Source: Flavobacterium piscisymbiosum (GTDB taxonomy: Bacteria > Bacteroidota > Bacteroidia > Flavobacteriales > Flavobacteriaceae). Taken from it: a stretch of DNA of 64,000 nucleotides. The stretch lies in contig NZ_JAJJMM010000001.1 in the NCBI RefSeq assembly GCF_020905295.1, positions 6,014,001-6,078,000 of the forward strand, in the 5' to 3' direction. Shown piece after piece: positions 28,886 through 37,304 of the stretch. The first letter of the stretch is position 1. Every line of letters starts with the position of its first letter. The translations under genes were made by a program, and so were the position numbers. The notes under the pieces are model-generated. The model was not told where the DNA came from. It searched no databases and saw nothing but the letters and a program-made list of their open reading frames with translations.

Positions 28886-30871
28886 ATGAACAATCCCCAA
28901 CCTATACACCACAACGAATTAGAACGTCTTGCAGCATTAAAACGTTATAATATCCTTGACACTTTACCCGAATATGCATTTGACGATGCCACTAAACTGG
29001 TTTCTTATATATGCAGTGTACCTATCGCACATATTTCATTTATAGATGAAAACAGACAATGGTTTAAATCTGAAATCGGAATTGGCGTATCTGAAGTACC
29101 GCGGGAAATAAGCTTTTGCCGCTATACTATTATGGAATCTGAAATGGTTGAAATAAGCGACACTCATTTAAACGACAGATTTAGAGACGATCCTAATGTA
29201 GTTGACGGCTTCAAGGTTAGGTTTTATGCCGGAGTTCCGCTTACAACTCCTGACGGATATAACATAGGAACCATTTGTGCCATTGATCATGTTGCTAAAG
29301 AACTTAATGAAGGTCAGCGAAATGCACTTTCTATTATAGCAAGACACGTTATCAACCAGTTAGAATTAGGAACAAAAAATAATGAACTGGCTAAGCAGAA
29401 AAAAATTGCCGAACGTGCGGTATTGGCAAAGGATAGTTTTCTGGCCAATATGAGCCATGAAATCAGGACGCCTTTAAATGCGATAATTGGTTTTACAGAT
29501 CTTTTAGCTCAAACAAAACTAGACGATGTTCAGCGTGATTATATTAATAGTGTTCAGGTTGCAGAAGAAAACCTGCTCTTGATCATTAATGATATTCTTG
29601 ATCTTTCAAAAATTGAATCAGGTAATTTGATGATTGATGCACAGCCATTCAATTTAAAAAAGACACTTAAACACGTTTATGATTTATTAAAAGTAAAAGT
29701 TCCTGAAGCTGTAGAATTTAATCTTTTTCTGGATGCCGATATGCCGGAAATTGTAATTGGTGATCAGGGAAGACTCAACCAAATACTGGTAAACCTTGCC
29801 GGTAATGCGCTAAAATTTACTGAAGAAGGTGAAGTAACAGTCTCTGTAAAAAAAGTTACTGAAACTGCTGATGATTATTCACTTAAATTTTCTGTTAAAG
29901 ATACCGGAATAGGTATACCGGAGAAAAAACTTAAAACGATTTTTGAACGATTTACACAAGCAGAAGAAAGTACGACAAGAAAATTTGGCGGTACAGGACT
30001 TGGCCTTAACATTGTAAAACAGCTTATTGAATTACAGAATGCCGAAATTCATGTAAAAAGCAAACAAGGGTTTGGTTCTGAATTTTTCTTTGTAATTACT
30101 TATAAAAAAGCAAATTACATTGAAAAAGTAGACGAACCATTAGCAGAATATAAACCCGGTAAACTAAAAATACTTCTTTGTGAAGACAATGCCTTAAATC
30201 AGAAACTGGCAAAAATCGTTATTCACAATTTTGGTTTTGAACTGGATATTGCCGAAAATGGTGAAATAGGTATCGATCTTTTATCAAAAAATAAATATGA
30301 TTTGGTTTTAATGGATCTTCAGATGCCTGTTAAAGACGGTTATCAAACTACACATCATATTAGAAATGAAATGAATTTAAGCATTCCTATTATAGCCATG
30401 ACCGCACACTCTCTTGTAGGCGAGCAAGAACGTTGTTATAAGGAAGGAATGAATGCTTATGTACCAAAACCTTTTAAACAGGAAGCACTTTTAGAAGCTA
30501 TAAAAATGGCTCTAAGCCAGGATGTTTCTCCTATATTGAAGAGAAAAATAGATTTGTCATTTCTGGATGAAGTATCGGGCGGTGACCCAAAATTTAAGCA
30601 GGATATGATTGCTCTTTTTCTGGAAAAAATTCCGAATGAAATAATTCAACTAAGCGAGGCATTTTATAACAAAAATAATGATGAAGTCCTTAGACTTTCT
30701 CATATTATGAAATCCAGTTTAGACATATTTATGCTAAATGATCTTAGCAATTATTTGTCTATTATAGAGAAAGAAGCTCAACTTGGGCAATTTAGCTCCG
30801 AAACTGTCAATATGATTACTATCTTAGATCAGGAAATCAGTGAAGTAATTAAATCTTTAAAGGAAATATAA
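28886..30871 (+). CDS. Hybrid sensor histidine kinase: GAF - HisKA - HATPase - receiver - Hpt
   Basis: This is a 661-aa signalling protein with no transmembrane segment, so it senses a cytoplasmic signal. A GAF domain occupies about 20-165 (DRFRDDPNVVDGFKVRFYAG, IGTICAID). The dimerisation domain at ~190 has FLANMSHEIRTPLNAIIGF with the phospho-His. The ATPase has the N box (QILVNLAGNALKFT) and G boxes (VKDTGIGIP, GGTGLGLNI). The receiver is at ~430-545 (VLMDLQMPVKDGYQ, phospho-Asp; Thr in MTAHS; Lys in VPKPF). A C-terminal Hpt-like segment is at ~555-661 (LSHIMKSSLDIF retains the His). It is therefore an in-cis phosphorelay whose final output regulator is elsewhere. It is separated from the catabolic operon by a terminator and followed after 34 bp by the monooxygenase gene. 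Confidence 0.93.
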   Translation: MNNPQPIHHNELERLAALKRYNILDTLPEYAFDDATKLVSYICSVPIAHISFIDENRQWFKSEIGIGVSEVPREISFCRYTIMESEMVEISDTHLNDRFRDDPNVVDGFKVRFYAGVPLTTPDGYNIGTICAIDHVAKELNEGQRNALSIIARHVINQLELGTKNNELAKQKKIAERAVLAKDSFLANMSHEIRTPLNAIIGFTDLLAQTKLDDVQRDYINSVQVAEENLLLIINDILDLSKIESGNLMIDAQPFNLKKTLKHVYDLLKVKVPEAVEFNLFLDADMPEIVIGDQGRLNQILVNLAGNALKFTEEGEVTVSVKKVTETADDYSLKFSVKDTGIGIPEKKLKTIFERFTQAEESTTRKFGGTGLGLNIVKQLIELQNAEIHVKSKQGFGSEFFFVITYKKANYIEKVDEPLAEYKPGKLKILLCEDNALNQKLAKIVIHNFGFELDIAENGEIGIDLLSKNKYDLVLMDLQMPVKDGYQTTHHIRNEMNLSIPIIAMTAHSLVGEQERCYKEGMNAYVPKPFKQEALLEAIKMALSQDVSPILKRKIDLSFLDEVSGGDPKFKQDMIALFLEKIPNEIIQLSEAFYNKNNDEVLRLSHIMKSSLDIFMLNDLSNYLSIIEKEAQLGQFSSETVNMITILDQEISEVIKSLKEI

Positions 30872-30905
30872 ATCCTACTTTAGTACCAAGATCAACTTAA
30901 ATAAA

Positions 30906-32378
30906 GTGGAAAGCAAAAAAGTGGAAAATCAAGAAACCAGCTGGGCTATTTGTCCGGAATGTCAGGGACGCGGCAAAAAAAGCCGAAGAATCAGCAAGAA
31001 AGCGCGACTGCTCTACCAGATTGCTCTCGATCAATTTGAAAAAACAAACGAAGGAACAGCCCCGGTTTATCCCAAAGGTAATTTATATGTATGCTCGAAC
31101 TGTAACGGTTCAGGTTTGATTGCATCAGCCACTGCTCCTCCTGCTGATACAGAAAATTATCCACATGTTGCTATTATTGGCGGTGGAATTGGAGGCGTTG
31201 CTCTGGCCGTTGCTTGCTTACATCGCGGAATTCCTTTTACTCTTTATGAACGTGACAATAACTTCGAGGCACGATCCCAGGGTTACGGACTTACTTTGCA
31301 ACAAGCCAGTAAAGCCATCGAAGGATTGGGTATTTTCTCGCTAAAAGATGGTGTGGTTTCAACAAGACATTTGGTTCATACTACAGAAGGAAAAGTCATT
31401 GGGGAATGGGGAATTAGAAAATGGCTACAATCCGATATTAAAACGGCGAATAAAAGAACCAATGTACATATCGCAAGACAATCTTTACGATTGGCCTTAT
31501 TAGAACAACTCGGAGGTCATGATTTTGTGCAATGGGGACATCAATTAGTTGATTTTAAAACAAACGAAAACGAAGGTGTTGATTTAAAATTTCAGGTAAA
31601 CGACGAAATAAAAAACGCAAAAGCCGATCTTTTGGTTGGAGCCGATGGCATTCGAAGTTCGGTACGAAAATTACTGATTGGTGAAGATATTACACCTTTA
31701 CGTTATCTGGACTGTATCGTGATATTGGGTATTTGTCCATTAAAAGCTTTTGACGGAATTGATAGTGATTTACTGGATTCAGCAACCGTATTCCAGACCG
31801 CTAACGGAAATGAGCGCATTTACATAATGCCTTACACGGCAGATTCTGTAATGTGGCAGCTCAGTTTTCCAATGACAGAAGATGAAGCCAAAACGCTTAG
31901 TGCTCAGGGAACTCAGGCGCTTAAGGAAGAAGCCTGCCGAAGAACGCAATGGCACGATCCTATCCCTCAGATTATAACAGCGACTCAGGAAGCTCAGATT
32001 TCCGGTTATCCTGTTTATGATCGGGAATTACTCGATTCAACATTATTATCGAAAGCCAAACAAGTAACTTTGATTGGAGATGCAGCTCACCCAATGAGCC
32101 CGTTTAAAGGACAAGGTGCCAATCAGGCGCTGCTGGATGCACTTGCACTAGCTCGTGGCATTTCGAAAGGATGCAGGCCAATGTCGCAATGGAGAAAAGC
32201 AGGCATAAGAGAAAATGTTCTAAATGAATTCGAAGCTGAAATGTTAGAAAGAAGCGCCATCAAAGTAAAAGATTCTGCAGAAGCTGCACAGTTCCTGCAT
32301 TCAGAAATTGTACTTCATGAAGGTGACGAGCCAAGAGGAAGGTGTATAAAGAAAAAAGAAGATGATTTAAAACAATAA
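30906..32378 (+). CDS. FAD-dependent monooxygenase with N-terminal CxxCxGxG zinc-finger-like segment
   Basis: This 490-aa protein has a PHBH/UbiH-type FAD monooxygenase core. The dinucleotide motif VAIIGGGIGGVALAVAC begins at about residue 87, the DG motif is LLVGADGIRSSVRK (~245), and the GD motif is VTLIGDAAHPMSPFKGQGAN (~390). The first ~75 residues are unusual: CPECQGRGKKSR at ~17 and CSNCNGSG at ~63 form two CxxCxGxG half-sites like those of the DnaJ zinc-binding domain, spaced by a basic/helical stretch. The frame starts at GTG 30906; a second in-frame GTG lies at 30921. It follows the hybrid kinase by 34 bp and could share its transcript. Possible roles are hydroxylation of an aromatic or antibiotic substrate; the substrate is not visible. 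A bidirectional terminator follows. Confidence 0.87.
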   Translation: MESKKVENQETSWAICPECQGRGKKSRRISKKARLLYQIALDQFEKTNEGTAPVYPKGNLYVCSNCNGSGLIASATAPPADTENYPHVAIIGGGIGGVALAVACLHRGIPFTLYERDNNFEARSQGYGLTLQQASKAIEGLGIFSLKDGVVSTRHLVHTTEGKVIGEWGIRKWLQSDIKTANKRTNVHIARQSLRLALLEQLGGHDFVQWGHQLVDFKTNENEGVDLKFQVNDEIKNAKADLLVGADGIRSSVRKLLIGEDITPLRYLDCIVILGICPLKAFDGIDSDLLDSATVFQTANGNERIYIMPYTADSVMWQLSFPMTEDEAKTLSAQGTQALKEEACRRTQWHDPIPQIITATQEAQISGYPVYDRELLDSTLLSKAKQVTLIGDAAHPMSPFKGQGANQALLDALALARGISKGCRPMSQWRKAGIRENVLNEFEAEMLERSAIKVKDSAEAAQFLHSEIVLHEGDEPRGRCIKKKEDDLKQ

Positions 32379-32397
32379 AATCTTAATATAATTCACA

Positions 32398-32437
32398 AAA
32401 AAAGTGCAGTCGTCTTTTCAGGCAACTGCACTTTTTT
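32398..32437. terminator. Bidirectional intrinsic terminator
   Basis: AAAAAAGTGCAGT (32398-32410) and ACTGCACTTTTTT (32425-32437) form a perfect 13-bp stem with T-runs on both strands. It lies between the convergent monooxygenase and GH2 genes and can serve both. Confidence 0.9.
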
Positions 32438-32455
32438 AATTATTTAAACTTTCTG

Positions 32456-34258
32456 TTATTTATACTCTTCCTCTTTTTGAGCGTACCAATTTTTCATGAC
32501 ATAAAAAGCTTTCTTTTTGATTCCCTGATCAGAAATTAATCCTTTTCGGTTAAAGAAATCCTGAATATTAGGCAACTGTCTTCTTGGTGATCTAAAATCG
32601 ACTAAAATCCAAGGAGAAACTCCCGCCAAACCTTCTATACGATTGAACATCTGAGTATTTTGAACATACAATTCTTCCTGATATTCTTCGTTCCAACGCT
32701 CTTTTTTATCACCGTGCAAACCTTGTAGAGCTTCGCCTCCAAATTCGCTGATAATAACAGGTTTGTTGTACGGAATTATCCATTGCATGTCTTTACACGA
32801 TTCGTTTGTTCCTCTGTACCATCCCAAATATTGATTAAAACTCACAATATCTACATATTCGTTCATATTATCGTGAAGTGTATTTACATTGTTCGGACTT
32901 TTGGTCACTTCCATCGCCATGCTTATTAAGCGAGAATTGTCCTGCGTACGGGCGTATTTTGCCAGTTTGCTCAGAAAGATATCTCTATCGTCGCCATGCG
33001 GTGTTTCATTTGCAATGGACCAAATTACAATACCACAACGGTTTTTATCCCTGTAAATCATATCGTGCAACTGACGTTCGGCATTGGCGTAAGTATCTGG
33101 ATTTGTCCATGAAATAGTCCAATACACCGGAACTTCAGACCAGATCATTAAGCCCATTTTTTCGGCTGCTTTTACCATGTTTTCGTTATGCGGATAATGC
33201 GCCAGACGAACATAATTACAACCTAATTCTTTTGCCCAGGTTAATAACGTAACCGCATCTTCTGTAGACCACGCTCTTCCAGATCGAAATGGGGCTTCTT
33301 CATGAATACTAATGCCTCGTAAAAAGACTTTCTTTCCGTTTAACAAAATTTCTTTTCCTTTTGTTTCAATAGTTCTAAAACCTATTTCATCCGCAATACT
33401 TTCATCTGCTTTGTCAATGGTTACGTTGTATAATTTTGGTTTTTCAGGCGTCCATAAAACAGGATTGGTTTTAATCTCAAAATACGCCATTCCTTTGGCA
33501 TCTGTTGTGATGTTTTTCTTGATTTTTAGTTCCGGAATTTTAATCGAAACCGACTGATTTGCCGTTTCACTGTTCAATTTTACCCAGCCTGAAATTTTTG
33601 TTTTGTCTTTTTTATCCAGCTGCACCAGATAATCTTCAATATACGTATTCGGAACCTGAGCCAAAGTAACGTCTCTGGTGATTCCGCCATAATTCCACCA
33701 ATCCATGTTTACCGTTGGCACATTATCTTTATGGCGTTTGTTATCTACTTTTACAACCACAAAATTATTTCCGTCGACCAATAAATCGGTTACATCAAAA
33801 TTAAATGGTGTATAACCGCCAACATGACTTCCTGCCAATTTTCCGTTTACATATACTTTCGCATCATAATTAACTGCTCCAAAATGAAGAATACCTTTGC
33901 TTTGAGAATTCTTTTTATAATTAAAATCTTTCTCAAACCAAACCGTTCCTTCGTAAAAAAACAATCTTTCGTCTTTACTGTTCCAGTCAGACGGAATATC
34001 CATTGTGGCTGAAGTTGCAAAATTATATTCGCTTAAATCTGTGGTGTTGAATTTTTTATTTTCGAAAAATCCGTTGTTTTTAAACGGCATTAAACGATAA
34101 TCATAATATCCGTTTTCAAGCGGATCTACAATATAACTCCATTTTCCGTTTAGGTTGATGTTGTTTCGTGACGCAATATTCGCGAGTAACGGAATTTCCT
34201 GCGCCATCGTTTTCCCAAAAATCAGAAAAGTAAAACACAGCATTATTATTTTTCTCAT
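32456..34258 (-). CDS. GH2 family glycoside hydrolase (beta-galactosidase/beta-glucuronidase-like)
   Basis: This is a 600-aa secreted or periplasmic exo-hydrolase with a signal peptide (about 1-19, ending FGKTMAQ). The GH2 jelly-roll N-domain includes WFEKDFNY and GSHVGGYTPFNFDVTDLL, followed by an Ig-like domain. The TIM barrel starts near LNGKKVFLRGISIHEEAPF. The acid/base Glu lies in WSIANETPHGDD and the nucleophile in VIISEFGGEALQG. The protein is at the compact end of GH2, similar in size to beta-glucuronidases. It is the last gene in transcription order of the HTCS locus, whose GH10 suggests xylan or a related glycan. A beta-glucuronidase or beta-galactosidase trimming side chains would fit. 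Confidence 0.93.
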   Translation of the reverse strand: MRKIIMLCFTFLIFGKTMAQEIPLLANIASRNNINLNGKWSYIVDPLENGYYDYRLMPFKNNGFFENKKFNTTDLSEYNFATSATMDIPSDWNSKDERLFFYEGTVWFEKDFNYKKNSQSKGILHFGAVNYDAKVYVNGKLAGSHVGGYTPFNFDVTDLLVDGNNFVVVKVDNKRHKDNVPTVNMDWWNYGGITRDVTLAQVPNTYIEDYLVQLDKKDKTKISGWVKLNSETANQSVSIKIPELKIKKNITTDAKGMAYFEIKTNPVLWTPEKPKLYNVTIDKADESIADEIGFRTIETKGKEILLNGKKVFLRGISIHEEAPFRSGRAWSTEDAVTLLTWAKELGCNYVRLAHYPHNENMVKAAEKMGLMIWSEVPVYWTISWTNPDTYANAERQLHDMIYRDKNRCGIVIWSIANETPHGDDRDIFLSKLAKYARTQDNSRLISMAMEVTKSPNNVNTLHDNMNEYVDIVSFNQYLGWYRGTNESCKDMQWIIPYNKPVIISEFGGEALQGLHGDKKERWNEEYQEELYVQNTQMFNRIEGLAGVSPWILVDFRSPRRQLPNIQDFFNRKGLISDQGIKKKAFYVMKNWYAQKEEEYK

Positions 34259-34319
34259 AGCTTAAATCATTTTTAATTTTTTATTATAATTTTTAATATT
34301 TAGATGCACTTTTTTAGGA

Positions 34320-34511
34320 GCTAATCCCGCTATTCGTTTCAATCTTTTGTGGCGAACCCCGCCACAAAAGGATTTCCACTTCTATCGGGGCTAGGGCAGT
34401 CATTTTCATAAGAATGTTTTCGATTCCGAGGAACGAGGAATCTCCGTTAGTAGCTCGACAAACTATATCCTTTGTGTTAGTTTCTTGTGGAGATTCCTCT
34501 TTCCTCGGAAT
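34320..34511. repeat. Composite palindromic repeat element
   Basis: Two stem-loops fill the GH2/GH spacer. The first is CTTTTGTGGCG (34344-34354) with CGCCACAAAAG (34360-34370) around a 5-nt loop. The second pairs 23-base arms at 34423-34445 and 34489-34511 with one mismatch and a 43-nt loop. Elements of this look are, from my recollection, scattered through Flavobacterium genomes. It could also act as an mRNA 3'-end stabiliser. No coding content was recognised in the gap 34259-34578. Confidence 0.7.
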
Positions 34512-34578
34512 GACAAGATTGTGAGTAATATTGCACGATTGCATCGATCGCATTTACTTCCGTTAAAAAAATTAATCT

Positions 34579-35988
34579 CTATTTCTTATCAAAATACTGC
34601 GTCAATTCATACGCATTATCATTGATGATTTTCATCTCTTTTAGTAAAGGAGTATAGGGCTCAAACGCACTGTTTACAATACCTTTATTCGAATCTCTGT
34701 TTGAATAATCAGTCGTTAAATCTTCGGGATCATTATCCATATATTTAAACCAATGCCATCCCACCGAATTTTTATTTTTAAGTAATTCCAAAGTGAAATT
34801 CTGATAGAAAAGCCCTCTCTCTTTCTGCGTTCGAACGAGCCATCCGGCACCGGTATTATTAGGCAATCCAGAATCTTCTCCTTTGGTATACCATTCGGTA
34901 ATTAAAAACGGTTTTCCTGACCATTCGTCCCAATTGTTCATTAAATCCTGACTCGGTTCCCACTTTCTATAATGGTTGATCGAAACAATATCCATGTATT
35001 TTCCGGCCACTTTAAAAATCTCCGGATTTGTTAATTCCTGTTCTTTATCCTGATTAAAACGACATCCTAAATAAAGATGATTGGGATCTGCTTTTTTAAG
35101 CGCCGCTGTTACCTTTTTCATATAGGTTTCAAAATAAAAAGCAGTAAATGCCATTCTATCTTCCTGATTTACATCTGATATCGAAGCATTAAAACCTTTT
35201 CTTTGATCCAGCCATTCTTTTGCGGCGAGATAACCTTGTTCATCTTTGGCCAATAAAGTTAAATGTTTATCTAATGCGTCGTTATACCATGGCAGTTCAT
35301 TATCAGTAAAATAACCCATCAAATACTTATCATTTTTGTACTGAGAAACATCTTTGAATGCTTTTTCGATATACGCATCAAATTCTTTATCAAAAACCAT
35401 AACCAGATCAAAACGGTAATTTTGCCAGTTGGCTTCTTTGTATTTTCCGCCGTATTTTTTAATATGATCAGAATGGTACATTCCCATTGGGGAAACAATA
35501 ACCGTATAAACCAACGGATTTTCTCCTTTTCGAACTAAGTCTGTATTCGACCACGCGCCTACTCCGTTAAACCCATTATCACGAAGTAATTTTGATTCTT
35601 GTTTCAGCCAATTTTCAGGACTTCCAAATTTTTTATCAAATGTTTTTTGCTGATTTACAGAACGGCCCGCATTAAAAACAGCAACTCCTTTATAAATAAA
35701 CGGATAACCTTCGGGATCGATAATCCACCATCTGTTGTCTATTTTTTGAGTTCTAAAAAATCCTGTAGCTTCTTTTTGCCAGACTTTTGATCCTCCGTAA
35801 ATCGAAATTGGTTCTTGTTTTTTAGTTTTAAATCCGGGTAGTTTATCAACCGTTTTGGCTTCATACGATATCCATTTGGGATCTAAAGCGTTTTGTCGGG
35901 CTTCGACTTTTTGATATTTAATACTATTCTGCGCCTGCAAAGAAATCAGGTTTATTAAACAGAATATGAGATAAAGGAAATGCTTCAT
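34579..35988 (-). CDS. Secreted clan GH-A glycoside hydrolase (agarase/GH50-like)
   Basis: This is a 469-aa secreted TIM-barrel hydrolase with a signal peptide (about 1-19, ending LISLQAQ). NRWWIIDPEGYPFIYKGV at ~85-102 is the entry typical of agarase-like barrels. The candidate acid/base is the Glu of YFTDNELPWYND at ~210, and the candidate nucleophile is the Glu of PFLITEWYTKGED at ~368. The spacing and the NE/TEW pattern are those of retaining clan GH-A enzymes. Exact family membership (GH50-like or another GH-A family) was not settled by eye. It lies between a PKD lipoprotein and the GH2 gene in the HTCS locus and probably attacks the same polysaccharide as the GH10. Confidence 0.75.
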   Translation of the reverse strand: MKHFLYLIFCLINLISLQAQNSIKYQKVEARQNALDPKWISYEAKTVDKLPGFKTKKQEPISIYGGSKVWQKEATGFFRTQKIDNRWWIIDPEGYPFIYKGVAVFNAGRSVNQQKTFDKKFGSPENWLKQESKLLRDNGFNGVGAWSNTDLVRKGENPLVYTVIVSPMGMYHSDHIKKYGGKYKEANWQNYRFDLVMVFDKEFDAYIEKAFKDVSQYKNDKYLMGYFTDNELPWYNDALDKHLTLLAKDEQGYLAAKEWLDQRKGFNASISDVNQEDRMAFTAFYFETYMKKVTAALKKADPNHLYLGCRFNQDKEQELTNPEIFKVAGKYMDIVSINHYRKWEPSQDLMNNWDEWSGKPFLITEWYTKGEDSGLPNNTGAGWLVRTQKERGLFYQNFTLELLKNKNSVGWHWFKYMDNDPEDLTTDYSNRDSNKGIVNSAFEPYTPLLKEMKIINDNAYELTQYFDKK

Positions 35989-36026
35989 TACATTAGTTTT
36001 TATTTTTTTAAAGAAGTTTTTTTAGT

Positions 36027-36139
36027 ACTCAGTCGCAGTATTCAGTTCTCAGTCGCGGTCTCAGTTTTCAGTTTAACACTACTGATAACTGAGACTGAGA
36101 ACCGTGACTGAGAACTGAGACTGTAAACTGAGACTGAGT
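36027..36139. repeat. CAGT-rich imperfect inverted repeat (~113 bp)
   Basis: The left half (36027-36075) is built of CTCAGT/TTCAGT units and the right half (36081-36139) of their complements ACTGAG/ACTGAT. The right arm read in reverse complement aligns along almost the whole left arm (ACTCAGTC, TTCTCAGTC, CTCAGTT, TCAGT blocks in the same order). It could fold as one long hairpin between two genes of the locus. Confidence 0.8.
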
Positions 36140-36148
36140 TCACTCTAA

Positions 36149-37048
36149 TTATTTCGATAAATAGATATGATCAATATCGAAAATGTAATTATTTAAAGCT
36201 CTTACATCTTCCGGATCAACGCTTCTTAAAACCAAAATATCCTTAATTTTAGTAAGATCTAATGCCGAATTCTGTTTTTTGTATTCTGCGATTGGGATCT
36301 TAACCATATTCCAGCTTCCATCTCTTTTTAATCCGTATAAATTGCTTGTGGCATCAAATTCTACATAACCTGTATTCGAGGCGTCTTTCATTCTAAATCT
36401 GATTTTTCCCGTGCTAGTTGTTCTTACCGCCATATTGATATAAGTGTAAGAAGTGATATCCGTGAAATTTACAAACGACAGAATTGCCATTGCCCATTTG
36501 GCTTCAGCTGCAGGCGGCGTGGCTGGAAGAGAAAAATTTCTATAAGCACCTTCATAACCATCAGTAGCCACTTCTTTAAGTACAAACTGATTGCTTGAAA
36601 CCCAATTTAAAACAGGAGCGGTTTTGGTAAAATCAGTATTATCAGAGTAAATTTTAAGCGCATCAGCCGGAATAACAATTGGTGGCGTTGCAGGAGCTTC
36701 GACCTCAACAGTAAAAGTTTTCTTTTGTGTAGTATTATCCACAAAAGTAATTTCGAGAGTTGTTATAAAAGTTCCACCTTTAGTATATTTTACCTCAACA
36801 TTTGGCTCGATTGAAGATCCCGGAGCCCCGCCCTGAAAAGTCCATTTTACAGCACGTACTTTTGTTGACGCATCGGTATAAGTAACTATTTCTCCTGCTT
36901 TAACAGAGGTATTGGTCGAAGTTGCTTCTAATTTTCCCTGATTATAAAGATAAACTTCACGTACATCATCATCGCAGGAAAGCAAACCTATCGAAAGCAC
37001 TAGAAACAAGTATTTTAATTTGGCTATATTATTTAGTTTTATGTTCAT
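36149..37048 (-). CDS. Surface lipoprotein with PKD domain, putative glycan-binding protein
   Basis: This 299-aa lipoprotein has the lipobox LSIGLLSC (Cys at about 25) followed by DDD, an acidic surface-export-type sequence. Residues ~45-112 are a PKD/Ig-like domain (AGEIVTYTDAS, VRAVKWTFQGGAPG, GTFITTLEITF). Residues ~130-299 form a beta-sandwich reminiscent of carbohydrate-binding modules (ISYVYIN-type strands, GKIRFRMKDASNTGYVEFD, YIFDIDHIYLSK). The position in a SusCD locus argues for a SusE/SusF-like surface glycan-binding role. It is not directly after susD as usual but after the GH10 gene. No catalytic motif is visible. Confidence 0.75.
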   Translation of the reverse strand: MNIKLNNIAKLKYLFLVLSIGLLSCDDDVREVYLYNQGKLEATSTNTSVKAGEIVTYTDASTKVRAVKWTFQGGAPGSSIEPNVEVKYTKGGTFITTLEITFVDNTTQKKTFTVEVEAPATPPIVIPADALKIYSDNTDFTKTAPVLNWVSSNQFVLKEVATDGYEGAYRNFSLPATPPAAEAKWAMAILSFVNFTDITSYTYINMAVRTTSTGKIRFRMKDASNTGYVEFDATSNLYGLKRDGSWNMVKIPIAEYKKQNSALDLTKIKDILVLRSVDPEDVRALNNYIFDIDHIYLSK

Positions 37049-37226
37049 GATTTCTTTTTTTGATTATTTTTTTTTAAGAGAATAAACGAAAGAGTAGACA
37101 GAAGAAAAAAGAAAGAACAAAGAACAAAGAACAAAGAAGAAAGAGAATAGACCTCAGCAAATTTTGATTCTTGTTTTTTTTAAGAGAATAGAATAAAGAA
37201 GATAGAGAAAGTATTCCTCATCTAAT

Positions 37227-37282
37227 CTTGCTTCTTGTCTCTTGCTTCTTGTCTCTTGCTTCTTGTCTCTTGCTTCTTGTCT
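37227..37282. repeat. Four perfect tandem copies of a 14-bp unit
   Basis: CTTGCTTCTTGTCT is repeated four times without change (37227-37240, 37241-37254, 37255-37268, 37269-37282), 23 bp after the GH10 stop codon (minus-strand gene ending at 37305). The preceding ~110 bp is purine-rich with AGAACAA/AGAAGAA units of similar character on the opposite strand. Confidence 0.9.
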
Positions 37283-37304
37283 CTATATTCTATATTCTAA
37301 AATT

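Noticed and set aside
37130..37290. Possible CRISPR-like array
   Set aside because: The repeats are 14 bp and directly adjacent with no unique spacers, and no cas genes are near.
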